Shown here one piece after another: positions 1-11,689 of a stretch of 64,000 nucleotides of DNA. The notes beneath the pieces are model-generated. The model saw only the letters and a list, made by a program, of their open reading frames with translations, ran no database searches and was not told the origin of the DNA. Numbering within the stretch: position 1 is the first letter of the stretch; the number at the start of each line of letters is the position of its first letter. The stretch is from Aselliscus stoliczkanus. Taxonomy: Eukaryota; Chordata; Mammalia; Chiroptera; Hipposideridae. A program made the translations under genes and the position numbers. The stretch lies in the NCBI GenBank assembly GCA_033961575.1, contig CM066738.1:71533478-71597477 (forward strand), given 5' to 3'.

Positions 1-475
1 CTGAGAACTCACCAGCTCCTGAGGCTGAGGAGGCGGGACTGAATAAAAACTAGCTTATCATCTCTGCCATCATCCGATTTCATCATGCAACAAGAAGAAA
101 TGAATATGAAATTCCAGCAATAAGAAATGAACAAAAGCTTGGAGCTAAAGACCTTGCTAAGTACTTGTTTTTTTGTGTGTGTGTGTGTGCCCATTGACCA
201 GTTAACTACAACTATTTGCACTATCTATGCAGTATGGGGTTTTTATTATTTTTATCTAAAGAAATCTCTTTTTGGTAATGACAAACCTGTTTTTTAATGT
301 AAGAAAAAGCCTGTTTTGTTCTCAATACACCTCTAAAGGTTTTAAAATTGTTTCCTATCCGGTCAAGCTGAGATTTTTTAAGAACTTCATTTTTAATTTG
401 TAATAAAAGTTTACAACTTGATTTTTTTCAAAAAAGTCAACAAACTGCAAGCATCTGTTAATAAAGGTCCTGATA
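1..475 (+). pseudogene. YBX1P: YBX1 processed pseudogene, 3' end (runs off left edge)
   Basis: The first 50 bases match the end of the Y-box binding protein 1 reading frame: in one frame they read ENSPAPEAEEAG, against the YBX1 tail ENSSAPEAEQGGAE. What follows resembles the YBX1 3'UTR over its whole length, including the stretch around the CATCATCC motif, the CCATTGACCAG segment and two AATAAA signals at 402-407 and 460-465. A one-base deletion in the last codons shifts the frame, and the parental stop (TAA at 44-46) is out of frame. Coding end and 3'UTR are continuous and followed by an A-rich tail, as expected of an L1-mobilised mRNA copy. The comparison is from memory of YBX1. The 5' part lies outside the window, so whether the copy is full-length is unknown. 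It is not expected to make protein. Confidence 0.85.
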
Positions 476-519
<44 letters not shown>

Positions 520-522
520 AAA
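475..522 (+). repeat. (ATAA)n microsatellite, degenerate poly(A) tail of the YBX1 copy
   Basis: About eleven ATAA/AAAT units directly follow the second polyadenylation signal of the YBX1 pseudogene. The likeliest origin is mutation and slippage of its original poly(A) tail. Confidence 0.9.
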
Positions 523-769
523 AACATAACCCTAGGAAGAGAAGAGTGGAACTACTCCAAGACACAAGTACACAGTTTTTGTCCCTACACATCTAGATGG
601 GATGTGTCTTGGGCTGTTGTAATTCAGAGAGTACCAAAGAAAACTAGAACATTATCAAGAACAACGACAATAATGCCCATTGCAACAAAACCAAAAACTA
701 AACCCAACCTGCAAAAAAAAAAAAGTGCAATTTTTGAGCAACTTTAATTGTTATTCTTATTTGAACAAC

Positions 770-975
770 AATTATAGTAGAACCAACAAGTTCATCGACA
801 CAGACAAAAGATTGGTGGTTGCCAGAGGTTGGGGGTGGTAGTATGTGGGAGGTAGGCAAGATGGGTGAAGGGAATCAAAAAGTACAAACTTCCAGTTATA
901 AAATGAATAAATCACAGGATGTAATGTACAGCATAGTGACTATAGCTTATTATATTCGACATGGACACTAGGGTA
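770..975 (+). mobile_element. L1 3'UTR fragment
   Basis: The segment is nearly the same as 2410-2580, the 3'UTR of the next L1 (shared AAAGATTAGTGGTTGCC-like stretch and the GGTTGGGGGTGGTAG run). It is a short sense-strand L1 tail. Confidence 0.7.
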
Positions 976-1284
976 AGGAAGAATAAGCAGAAAAAATTAC
1001 AAAATATTACCAAGCATGTTTTAAAAATGCTTGGTTAACATTCATCAAAAAAACCCCCAAAAACCCATCCACATTTGTATTCCCAGAAACTCTCTGGTTT
1101 CTGACACATAATAAATGGTATTGATAAGTTGTTAAGAGCAGGAGTTTGGATCTCTTACTTCCTAATCTCAGAAAAGTTTTTGAGTTGGACTATAAGAAAT
1201 TGCCAGTTTTCTAGGTCAAAGTCACATGACCTTCCATTTTAACAGGTCAAAATTAGTCAAATATCAGCAACTTCATATGATTTA

Positions 1285-1450
1285 AACTAATACTTAATCT
1301 CCTTAAGTTTTGGTTTCCTCATCTACAAAGTGGAGATAATAATATAATCTTCCTCATTGGATTGTTGTGATGATTAAATTAATTTAATGCATATAAAGCA
1401 TGTAGCATTGTGCTTGATAATTGCCCATTAAATGCTAGCTGTTATTATTA
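1285..1450 (+). repeat. MIR SINE fragment
   Basis: It has the MIR core pattern: TTTCCTCATCTACAAAGTGG, then TTGTTGTGATGATTAAAT, then a tail resembling the MIR/L2 3' end (TAAATGCTAGCTGTTATTATT). Confidence 0.8.
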
Positions 1451-1645
1451 TTGTCATTGCTATTATTATGTCAAAAATGTTAACTGAATGAATCAGTACA
1501 CACATGAATGGAAAATAATTTAAAATCAATGCCATTCTTCAAACTACTAAATTGGAGAAAATATTTGCAAATCATATATAGGATAATATCCAACATATAT
1601 AAAAAACTCATACTTCAATAGCAAAAAAATGAACCATCTGATTTT

Positions 1646-1754
1646 TTCTTTTTTTTTTTTGAGGGCAGTGTCACTGGCCCTCATATGTGGGACCCGAACC
1701 GGTGCCGCTGGCCTCCCAAGCCAGCGCTCAACCACTGCACCACTCGGCCAGCCC
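1646..1754 (-). mobile_element. Short tRNA-derived SINE
   Basis: Antisense copy of the window's main SINE: T-run, then GAGGGCAGTGTCACTGGCC, then the reversed tRNA-like head ending CACTCGGCCAGCCC. A 17-bp target-site duplication, ATGAACCATCTGATTTT, lies at 1629-1645 and 1755-1771, which fixes the ends. Confidence 0.93.
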
Positions 1755-2660
1755 ATGAACCATCTGATTTTAAAACATCTAAACAGACATTTTTTCCATA
1801 GAAGACATACATACAGATGGCCAACAGATACATGAAAAGATGCTCAAAATCACTAATCATCAGTGAAATGCAAATCAAAACCACAGTGAGATATCACCTC
1901 ACATCTGTTAGAATGGCTATTGTCAAAAAGACAAGAAATAACAAGTGCTGTCAAAGATGTGGAGAAAAGAGAACACTTATGCACTGTTGGTAGAAATGTA
2001 AATTGGTGTAGCCACTATGGACAATAGTATGGAGGTTTCTAAAAAAATAAAAAAAATAGAACTACCATTTGATCCAGCAATTCCACTTGTGGGTATTTAT
2101 CTGAAGAAAATGAAAACACTAATTTGAAAAGATGTATGTACCCCTATAATCATTGCAGCATTGTTTACACATAGCCAAGACATGGAAACAACCTAAATAT
2201 TCACTGAAGTGTGAATGGATGAAGAACATGTGGTATATATGTATTCGATGGAATATTATTTAGCCATAAAAAGATGAATCTTGCCATTTGCAAGAACACG
2301 GATGGATCTTTAAGGCATTATACTAAGTAAAATAAGACAGAAAAAGATAAATATGGTATTATCGCACACATGTAGAATCTGAAAAAACAAAACAAAATAA
2401 ACAAACCAAAAAACAAGTTCACTGACACAGACGAAAGATTAGTGGTTGCCGGAGGTTGGGGGTGGTAGTATGTGGGAGGTAGGCAAGATAGGTGAAAAGA
2501 ATCAAAAAGTACAAACTTCCAGTTATAAAATGAATAAATCACAGGGATTTAATGTACAGCATAGTGACTATAGTTAATAATATTGTATTGTACATTTGAA
2601 AATAGCTCGGAGAGTGTATCTTAGAAGTCCTCATCACAAGAAAAAACATTTGTAAACATA

Positions 2661-3231
2661 CTAGGGCTGACAATTAAGTTCATGAGCTTGTTGCAACGAT
2701 GTTGCTAACTTTTTTGATATCAGAGGGATTATTCATTATGAATTTGTACCAACTGGATAAACAGTTAACCAAGTTTACTATTTGGAAGTGCTGAAAAGGC
2801 TGCCTGAAAAAGTTAGACGACCTGAAATTTCGCAAACAATTCATGGCTCTTGCATCACAACAATGCACCAGCTTCCATGGCACTGTCTGTGAGGGAGATT
2901 TTAGTCAGTAAACAAATAACTGGAAGGGAACACCCTCCCTACTCACCTGATCTGTCTCCCAATGACTTCTTTCTTTACCCAAAGATAAAGAAAATATTGG
3001 AAGGAAGACATTTTGATAACATTCAGGACATCAGGGGTAATACGATGACAGCTCTGGTGGCCATTTCAGAAAAAGAGCTCCAAAATTGCTTTGAAGGGTG
3101 GACTAGGCACTGGTGTCAGTGCATAGCTTCCCAAGGGGAGTACTTCGAAGGTGACCATAGTGATATTCAGCAATAAGGTATGTAGCACTTTTTCTAGGAT
3201 GAGTTCACGAACGTAGTTGTCAGACCTCGGA
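2661..3231 (+). mobile_element. Internally deleted mariner transposon, copy A
   Basis: About 571 bp with imperfect terminal inverted repeats (left GGGCTGACAATTAAGTTC; right end, reversed, GGTCTGACAACTACGTTC). It is flanked by the dinucleotide TA on both sides (2659-2660 and 3232-3233), the mariner target. An open stretch at 2850-3176 encodes a transposase C-terminal part with HPPYSPDLSPNDFF, the mariner motif that carries the last catalytic acidic residue, followed by a GEYFEGD motif near the end. The N-terminal DNA-binding domain and most of the catalytic domain are absent. A sibling with the same layout lies at 33154-33701. Not autonomous. Confidence 0.88.
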
Positions 3232-3357
3232 TATGGTGACAGATGTTTATTGGACTTAGAGTGTGGTGATAATTTTGCAATATATACAAATATTGAATTA
3301 TTGCATTATACACCTGAAACTAAAATAATTTTAGGTCAATTACTCTTCAGTAAAAAT

Positions 3358-4979
3358 ATCAATGTCATTATTACCCTGATGAAAATAATTTAAAATTTTT
3401 GAATCTGATGTTCAAGGACGACATGGAAGCTATTTGTATGTCGTATCTACTTTGTGGGGTCTTTTAATTCTAATTAATGTATTTTGAATGCTGCTCTTGA
3501 TTCAAGTATTTTTCCTCTGATACCTAAATCCATTTCTTAAGAGATTCCTCCTTTGACAATATATCCTTCTTTATTACATCTTCGAAGAGAATGGTCTTTG
3601 GGATCTCATTTTCTAAAATTTCTCTATTGTTCATTGATGAATTGATAATAATTGTGTGTATGCTCTGCTTGCTTGAGAAATGCTCTTTCTCTTCTTCTGA
3701 GGGGAGCATCCCAATGTTGCCCTCAGGTGGCATACTCTGGCCTATGGAGTCCCGGCCATGGTGTGGCTTTGTATGAAGATTCCACTGTACCCCTTTTCCC
3801 TAGGGAGCAGGAGGGCCACACTGACATAGAGAAAATTAACAAAATGGCTCAACTTTCCCCCAAGTAGCCAATAGTCATCCAGTAATTTTTTCCTTTTTGC
3901 TTTATGGTGCACACTAGTAACTTTGCTTTTATTTTCCATTATAGTGATTTAACAAAATGTTAGATTTCCTTCATTCACATGCAAGGGGATTTCCTTCATT
4001 TACATGCAAGGGGTCAATGATGCTCTCTTGGGGCCAGATGCCCTTGGCACTGCTCTATCAAATGCTTTGCAGTTTAAAACTTTCCATGATGATCTGTGAG
4101 CTATATGTGGCAGGATTTCTGGGAACCTCATCTGTGACCCAGTGGACTGAGCAATGTGGTAGAAATGCCAGCTCCAGGAGCCTTCATCTCCCAGTCAGAT
4201 GTCTAGATTTTGCCTGAAGTGTTTGATTTTCATTTGGATATTTAGCATTATTGAGTAACTCTCTCAGCTTTCTTGCCTTCCAACATTTGTTTAAAGAGAG
4301 TTAATAATTGGAAAGTACCCTATCACTAATCTGGCCCTTGGGAATGAAAGCATCTATTTTGGATGGCCTAGAAGTGGTGCCTCCTTACTGAAGCTGCTTT
4401 CAACATTCCACTGAGGCTTTAAAGTATCCATGCAAGAGCATTGTATTTTAATGTAATGAGGACCCTGAATGCTAACCAACTGAAATCTCAGTCTTATATC
4501 TTATTAGCAAATTGCTAAACCCAGAGGGGCAAACATGTAGCAGACACACATAATTTAGTTCTACATTAGTTGCAAAGTTGGCCCTTGTTTTGCTTAATCT
4601 TTACTTGAACCAAAATGGTTTAAGAGAGGCCAAAAATGCTGAATTTAGTCCTTAGGGAAAATGGACTAGAAGACTCTCATGCTATGGAAATTCTCTCACA
4701 GCCTTACATGGGAGCAAAAATGAACTTGAATTTAATTTTGTTTGTGGAGAAACCAAATTCCCTCCTCCACAGTTAAAAATACAGACTATAATATTTTTGT
4801 TAGTGTTTGACTTTGGGGGTCCTTATTTGGCATTCTGTAGCAATATACAAAATTGTATCTTAAAAACTGTGTAAATCTCAAGTGTGGCAGGAGCCTCGTT
4901 CTTTCAGTGAGAGTTCCTTGGTGGGTTTTTCACAGCCAAGAGGTAGGATAGGGGTGAAGGGTTACAGGAACTTCAGTGA
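3358..4979. other. Intergenic, no feature recognised
   Basis: No gene, RNA or familiar repeat was identified. Short open stretches on either strand lack family motifs. Confidence 0.5.
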
Positions 4980-4993
4980 GACTGAACATTAGA

Positions 4994-5421
4994 GGGCCGG
5001 CCGAGTGGCGCATTGGTTAAGCGCTGGTTTTGGGATGCCAGCGGCCCCGGTTCGGATCCCACATGAGGGCCAGTGACACTGCCCTCTACAGCTAACAACA
5101 GCTCCACCTGGAGCTGGGCTGTGCGAGCCCCGGTGATGATGTGGGCTGCAGCCCCTGCTGCAGTGGGCTGCCATAGGCTGCAGTGAGTGGCCCGCAGCCA
5201 GCGTGAGCGGCTGGCAGCCAAGTGTGAGCTGCCAATAGCCGCGATGAGCGACATCCAGAGGCCAGCGACCGATCTGCCTCATCCGGGAAGAGCGCAATGA
5301 CGATACCAACAGTGAAGCAACATCCTCCGCAACTAAACTGAAGAACAAGAAGACGGCAACTTGTCTGTTCCCCTTCCCCGATTCCCCAACGCTGTTCCCC
5401 TCCACCAATTCCCCAATAAAA

Positions 5422-5459
<38 letters not shown>
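4994..5459 (+). mobile_element. Long-form tRNA-derived SINE
   Basis: The best-preserved long copy. The tRNA-like head has an A box (GGCCGAGTGGC) and a B box (GGTTCGGATCC). Next come the shared GAGGGCCAGTGACACTGCC segment and a GC-rich body with approximate 20-bp units of the GCTGGCAGCCAAGTGTGAGC kind. It ends in CCCCAATAAAATCTTT and a run of about 40 A. The 14-bp duplication GACTGAACATTAGA is at 4980-4993 and 5460-5473. The long pure A tail and perfect duplication suggest a young insertion. Confidence 0.95.
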
Positions 5460-5461
<2 letters not shown>

Positions 5462-5473
5462 CTGAACATTAGA

Positions 5474-6904
5474 TTATAAGCCATAAATCAGAAACCATTC
5501 ACCTCGTTCTCTTTGCAGCCCTAATGCTAAGTTCTGCCCCCAGCATGTAGTAGGTACTCACTGAGTAGTTTTGAATGAATGAGTGAGTGAATGGATGAAT
5601 GAATTCTCACAGATGATTTGAGGATCCACAAGCTTCTCAGTTACAGAACCAAAGCTTCTGATGCTCTTTTCTCTAATGAAATTTGGAATCTATGTTTGTG
5701 TGGTTCTTCTCTTATTCAGGAATCTGAGGCCTGTAGCTACTAGCTTGTAAGGAAGGCAATTGAGCAAGCAACAATAAAGAACATCACCCTATTTCCACAT
5801 GGGGGTACCGCCTGGTAGAACAACCATTATGGCTTCACTGAAAGGAGAGCCTTCCCACCCCACCCCCAAAAGACCTCTGATGACTTGTCCCCAACCTGGG
5901 ACTAGAAGGTGCCTGAGGGTCCTGAAAGTTACTGCTAAGGGGCCATAATTCCACCTTTATTTGTGTCTATGTGTGTATTAAATTAACTGCTACTCTGTGT
6001 ATGTATATGTAAGTTGTGTGTGTGTGTGTGTGTCTATGGGAGGGTGCTCTGGAATTTTGAAGTCGAACGAGGGACCTTATGCTTGTACAGGATGCCCCTT
6101 ATACTCTCCATTCTCCGAGAAGTGAAACTCAAACTAAGCTGAGGTCACAGCCCTTCATCAGTCCCTGCTGGCTTTGATGCCTTTTATGTAGGTGTGGGAT
6201 TCTCAGTTCTCCCAGCAAACTGAAGGGAGCTGTAGAAGGAATCATAAACAAAAAGTGGAAAGGTATGGGGGAGAGATCCAAGTGATTTCATTGGAAAGAG
6301 AAGTGTCAGCAGAAATTCCTAGAAGAGCCACAGTCAAACATGGTTTCTATACAATGGTTCTTATAACATCTGCCTTCAGTCTGGTGCCAACATTATGACA
6401 CCATGGTGATGTACCAATCCCAGGATGGGATCAATGCTCTGAGTTGTTCCACAACAAGTCCTGTCACAGATAAAATTCATCAGGTGGCCTGAGGGCCAGT
6501 TCATTCTGGCTTAATCCTGGGGCTAGTCAGGCTCACTGAGGGGACAGGGATCCAGAGAGCTCTCAACAAAAGTAAAGAAGCCTAGAGGCTGGTGCTGTGT
6601 TCTGGGGGTCCGTGGGAAGATAGTAGGTGGTGGGCAAGGCAGAGCAGCTGACCAGAGGATCTTAGGGGAATTAGAGCTTCCATAGGACTCCTGACAGTCC
6701 CTCCAAGACACTGAGGCTCTGACAAGGTAAAAAATGGGCAGCAGAGAGCTACATCCAATAGAGGAGGTCAGCAGGTAGAAGTAGAAATGTGGTCACTAGG
6801 ACTAATGCTTGATGAAAAGAGCAAAGACAGCTTCCAGGTTCTAAAAAATCAGAATCCTAGTCAGGAGCCTGGAAAGAAATTCAGGCACAATGGGTCAAGA
6901 TCTG
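5474..6904. other. Intergenic, L2 scrap and (TG)n only
   Basis: An L2-like tail (AGGTACTCACTGAGTAG, then GAATGAATGAG) lies at about 5545-5605, and a short (TG)n at 6015-6032. Nothing else was recognised. Confidence 0.5.
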
Positions 6905-7400
6905 TTTCCAGAACTGGGCATAAAAATAACAATAGCTAGTGGAAGCATACTATGAGTGGGCTTTGCATTAAATACTTTATAATGATGGCTTCATTCAATA
7001 TTCACAAATCTCATGCCATAGGTAAAATTTTCAGATGAAGAAACCAAGACTTAAAGAGGTTAAAAAACTTACCCAAAGTCGCAAAGTCACAGAAGCTGGT
7101 AGATAGGGGAACTGGGACTTAACTCCATATCTGTAACTCTATAGACCATGGGGTTAACTATTATACTACACTTCATGATGGAAGCTTGGTCAGGGGAGAA
7201 GGAAAGGGCAAGGTGAAGGGCAAATGATAGTGAGTACCAACTGGGGTTAGTCCAACCCTGCAGCAGACATGTTCACATACATCATGTCATTTAACCTTCT
7301 CAGTGTCGTTGTTCCCATCTTTTTTGTTTTCCAGATGAGGGATCCAAAACATATAGAGACTGAGTGGCTTTCCTAAAATCACGCAGAAGGGGGCAATAAC
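6905..7400 (-). repeat. Two MIR fragments, antisense
   Basis: Two successive antisense MIR cores: one at about 6905-7160 (AGATGAAGAAACCAAGACTTAAAGAGG, then CACAGAAGCTGG) and one at about 7225-7400 (CCAGATGAGGGATCC and GTGGCTTTCCTAAAATCAC). Both are diverged. Confidence 0.7.
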
Positions 7401-9050
7401 CCAATTAATGGGACTGGGATACATGTCAGAGCAAAACCAACAGCAAGACTGCCCTGAGGCTGATGTGCCACTGGGGAGGAAGAATGTAATACCTGCTATA
7501 CATTCAGGCCTTTTTAATCTGAAACCTGAGTTAGACAGCAGTTTTGAAGACACACAACTACAAGGAGTCTGACTTCCTGTATTAAGTGTAAGGAGTGGCT
7601 TTTACCCGATATAACCCAATGATGCATTTATTCTTCGTAACAAATGAGTCATGGATTTTGTCCTTATATTGAATTGAACACCTTACACCCATCTCTCTGC
7701 TCAAAGGCAGCTAAATCAGTAGGTGCTATTATGGAGTAAGAGCAAGCTAATTTTAACTTTAGCATATGTGTCATTTCTTTGAGTTCTCTAAACTTGGGTA
7801 TAATTTATTACTCATAAGCCAAGAGAATTAGGCAGGTTATTTCATGCCCTTACAAAAAGGGCTATAAAACTCTGACTTCTTGTATTTGTTGTATGTACAA
7901 TTGAGTGAATGGTAAAGATTTAACATAATATTAGAGCGTCATAGGATTAGAAACTATCATCAAGGAACAATCAATCTGTCAACAAATGTTTTTTGACTGC
8001 CTACTCTGGGTCCCATCCTGTCTTAGTCCAGAGGTTGGAAGGTCATTTGAGAGGTCATTTAGACTAGCGCTTCTTTATCTGTGAAGAAAGACCATTAAAA
8101 AAATTGCAACTTATTGTTGACCAATATTTTGTAATGTAAAATAAAATGGGGTTATGAGAAAAATGATCACATATTTCATGTCTTATAAAATATAAGATTG
8201 CTAAAACAGTTTATAAACACTGTTAATTTTTGTACTTTTCTCATTGCAACAACAGTTCATAGACTGGCACTGGTCCACAGACCACACTTTGAGTAGCACT
8301 GGTTTAAACTAGGCATGACCACTCTGAAACCACCTCAACAACTGAAAAACCAGTGTTTGCTGCTTTTTCTTTCAATTTTTATTATTAATAATTTTTACAT
8401 TTCATGTTAGTGGAATTTCCAATGCTTGTTAAAATTATTAAAGAAACTCTTTGATTCAAGATAAGCCACACTTTCCTAACTAAGAAATAAGGGAGAAATT
8501 CTTCCCTCAAAGATCAACCTTTACAGGGACATAAAGAATGAAAGAAGGAAATGTAAACTGTAACCCCAAACTGAGGGAAAAAATGAGGTCAAGACTATGC
8601 TTGAAAGGGAGGATCACAGAAGAACAAAGACCTACCTTCAAAGAAAAACTATGACTTACAGATAGTTACAAAAGAAGTATCTGTGTGGAATTCACATAGA
8701 TACAGAATGAAAAAAATTATTTTTATATAACTGTCCTTTCTGGCACCGCCTCGATGCTGTGGCAGAAAACATGTTCACAAGAACTTTTTTTTTGACTTAT
8801 AATGAAGTTAGAGCATTTTGGCAAGAGTGAAGAACAGGGCACAAAACTCATGAGATCAAATTTTTATTTTCCCTAGATACTTAACCAGGAGCAAAAGCCA
8901 GAAACGAAAAAGAAAAAGTAAGAAAAGATAAACTTAATTTGTCATAAAGACATTAACTACATAGAAAAAAATTCTAAATGTGAAAGTCAAATTCTAAAAT
9001 CCCAGTTTCCCAGAAGTGACTAGAAGTAAAAGCTTCCTCACCCTAATTAT
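7401..9050. other. Intergenic, no gene recognised
   Basis: No supported gene. About 8040-8310 resembles a degraded hAT-type element (CACTGGTCCACAGACCACACTTTG near its right end), but its ends could not be defined. Confidence 0.4.
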
Positions 9051-9065
9051 CTATATTTCACTTTT

Positions 9066-9475
9066 TTTTTTTTTAAAGATTGTATTGTGGAATTGGGGGA
9101 GGAGAACAGCACTGGGGAATCAGGGAAGGCGAACAGACAAGTTGCTGTCCTTTTGTTCTTCAGTCTAGTTGTGGAGGACGTTGCTTCACTGGCCCATGTT
9201 GGTATTGTGATCATTGCGCTCTTCCTGGCTGAGGCAGATTCGTTGCCGGCCATTGGACAGCTGCTCACAGTGGCTCACGGCAGCTCATGAAAGCTCACGC
9301 CACCTGCTGGCCAGCCCCACTGTAGCCCACGCCTTCACCAGTGACTCAGGGCAGCCCAGCTCCAGGTTGAGCTGTTGTTCACCATTTTAGCTGTAGAGGG
9401 CACAGCGTCACTGGCCTGCATGTGGGATCTGAACTAGGGCCTTGCTGCTCAGAGCTGGCATCCCAAGCCAAATCT
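9066..9475 (-). mobile_element. Long-form SINE, main part (split by an L1)
   Basis: Antisense long-form SINE: T-run, AAAGATT, pyrimidine-rich end and repeat body. Its last 25 bp (head end) lie at 11548-11572, beyond the inserted L1. The SINE's own 15-bp duplication CTATATTTCACTTTT is at 9051-9065 and 11573-11587, confirming that both pieces are one element. Confidence 0.93.
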
Positions 9476-11534
9476 GTTTTGTTTTTTTTTTAATTTTTAT
9501 TTATTTATTTTTAATTAGCTTCAGGTGTACAGCACAGTGCAATAGTTATACTTTTTACCCCTCAAAGTGACAATCCCCCTCCCCCAATTTGCCACCCCAC
9601 TCCTCCCTGCCATATCATACATATCTATTACATTTCCTCTGACTCCCTTCCACATTATAATCCACATCCCATGACTATCTATATATTCAATTACAGTTGG
9701 TATACAATATTATACAACCTCAGCTTCAGGTGTACAGTGCAGTGATCAAGCCTCTACTCCATCCATGAAATGGTCTCCCTAACAAGACATAGGACCATCT
9801 GACATCCCACAAAATATTTACAACATTATTAATTATATTCCCTGAACTGTCTTTCATATCCCTGTGGCAATATTGTAGTTGCCTATTTTTGCTGTCTAAT
9901 CCCTTCCCCCTCTCCCTTATCCCCACCCCCTTCCCAACTAGCAATGCTGTTTTTCCTCTATATCTATGAGACAGTTTCTGTTTACTTTGCTCATTCATTC
10001 AGTTTTTCAGATTCCACATATAAGTGAGATCATATGGTATTTGTCTTTCTCCGACTGACTTACTTCACTTAACAAAATAGTCTCTAGGTCGATCCATGTC
10101 ATTGCAAATGGTGCGATTTCATTCTTCTTTATAGCGGAGTTAATACTCCATTGTATAAATGTACCACAGTTTCTTAATCCAGTCATCTACCGATGGGCAT
10201 TTCAGTTGTTTCCAAGTCCTAGCTATTGTAAATAGCGCTGCAATGAATATAGGGGTGCATAAATTTTTTTGAATAAGTGTCTTGGGTTTTTCAGGATAAA
10301 TACCGAGGAGTGGAATTGCTGGGTCAAAATGTAGTTCCATTTCCAGTTTTTTGAGATACCTCCATACTGACTTCCATAGTGGCTGCACCAATCTGCAATC
10401 CCACCAACAGTGCAGCAGGGTCCCCTTTTCCCCACAGCCCTGCCAGCACTTGTTGTTTGTTGATTTATTGATAATAGCCATTCTGACTGGAGTGAGGTTT
10501 TTATTTGCATTTCCCTAATGACCAATGAGGTTGAACATTTTTTCATATGCCTGTTGGCCATCTGCATGTCCTCTTTAGAGAAATGTCTCTTCATATCTTC
10601 TGCCCATTTTTTAATTGGGTTGTTTGTTTTTTTGGTGTTGAGTTTCATGAGCATTTTATAAATTTTGGATATTAACCCCTTATCAGATATATCATTGGCA
10701 AATATCTTCTCCCATTCAGTAGGCTTCCTTTTTGTTTTATTGATGATTTCCTTTGCTGTGAAAAAACTTTTAAGTCTGACATAATCCCATATGTTCATTT
10801 TTTTCTTTTACTTCCCTTGCCCGTAGGAATGTATCAGTAAAAATATTGCTCCGGGTAATGTCTGCAAATGTACTCCCTATATTTTCTTTTAGGAGTTTCA
10901 TGGTTTCAGGTCTTACATTTAAGTTTTTAATCCAGTTTGAATTTGTTCTTGTATATGACGTAAGTAGGTGGTCCAGTTTCATTTTTTTGCATGTGTCAGT
11001 CCAGTTTTGCCAGCATCATTTATTGAATAGACTATCTTTACTCCACTGTAAATTCTTGCTTTCCTTGTCATAGATTAACTGTCTGTAAATGCCTGGATTT
11101 ATTTCTGGGCTCTCTGTTCTGTTCCACTCATCTATGTGCCTGTTTTTATGCCAATACCATACTGTCTTGATTACTGTAGCCTTGTGTATGTTTTGATGTC
11201 TGGTAGCGTGATCCCCCCGACTTTGTTCTTATTTCTCAGGAATGCCGAGGCTATTCGGGGTCTTTTATGGCTCCATCTAAATTTTAGGATTATATTTTCT
11301 ATTTCTGTGAAAAATGTCCTTGGTAGTTTGATAGGAATTGCATTGAATCTATATATTGCTTTAGGCAGTATGGACATTTTAACTATATTAATTCTTCCTA
11401 TCTATGAGCATGGTAGGTGTTTCCATTTATTTATATCTTCTTTGATTTCTTTCTTCAGTGTTTTATAATTTTCTGAGTACAGATCTTTCACTTCTTTGGT
11501 TAAATTTATTCCTAGGTATTTTATAGTTCTTGAA
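9476..11534 (-). mobile_element. 5'-truncated L1 inside a SINE
   Basis: About 2.06 kb of antisense L1 with its T-rich 3' end at 9476. It holds the 3'UTR and the C-terminal part of ORF2. Broken antisense frames at 10140-11377 show typical L1 ORF2 C-terminal phrases such as [20 protein letters not shown] and [17 protein letters not shown]. The 13-bp duplication CCAAGCCAAATCT at 9463-9475 and 11535-11547 brackets it exactly. The frame is broken, so the element is inactive. Confidence 0.93.
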
Positions 11535-11547
11535 CCAAGCCAAATCT

Positions 11548-11572
11548 TAACCAACTTGCCACTGGACCGGCC
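11548..11572 (-). mobile_element. Head end of the split SINE at 9066
   Basis: Remaining part of the tRNA-like head (ACTTGCCACTGGACCGGCC), which belongs to the SINE interrupted by the L1. Confidence 0.9.
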
Positions 11573-11689
11573 CTATATTTCACTTTTAATCTAACTCCAA
11601 GTATTTAAGAATGGAACCTGCAAATAGTAGGTGATATTTTTCAGTTCATATTGATGAATTAGAAGAGACAAAATTCCGAGTGTTCTGGT

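Larger units (their letters stand above)
1540..3357 (+). mobile_element. L1 3' portion (ORF2 end plus 3'UTR), split by a SINE and a mariner
   Basis: Sense-strand L1 starting in the ORF2 C-terminal region (GAGAAAATATTTGCAAATC) and running through the 3'UTR to TGCATTATACACCTGAAAC near 3310. It is interrupted at 1646-1754 by an antisense SINE and at 2661-3231 by a mariner. The flanks rejoin cleanly when these are removed, so both insertions are younger than the L1. No intact reading frame remains. Confidence 0.85.

Noticed and set aside
1..60. Possible splice donor of an upstream minus-strand gene such as ANKRD29
   Set aside because: Reading the same bases as the YBX1 coding end plus its 3'UTR explains the whole segment better.
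3524..3733. Acidic 69-residue antisense frame
   Set aside because: Possible decayed coding sequence, but there is no recognisable domain, no start context and no splice signals.
4994..5070. tRNA-like sequences with A and B boxes
   Set aside because: These are SINE heads in many dispersed copies with target-site duplications, without a complete cloverleaf; not tRNA genes.
4989..5408. 139-residue antisense frame
   Set aside because: It lies wholly inside the long-form SINE. The same kind of frame recurs in other SINE copies, so it reflects repeat composition.
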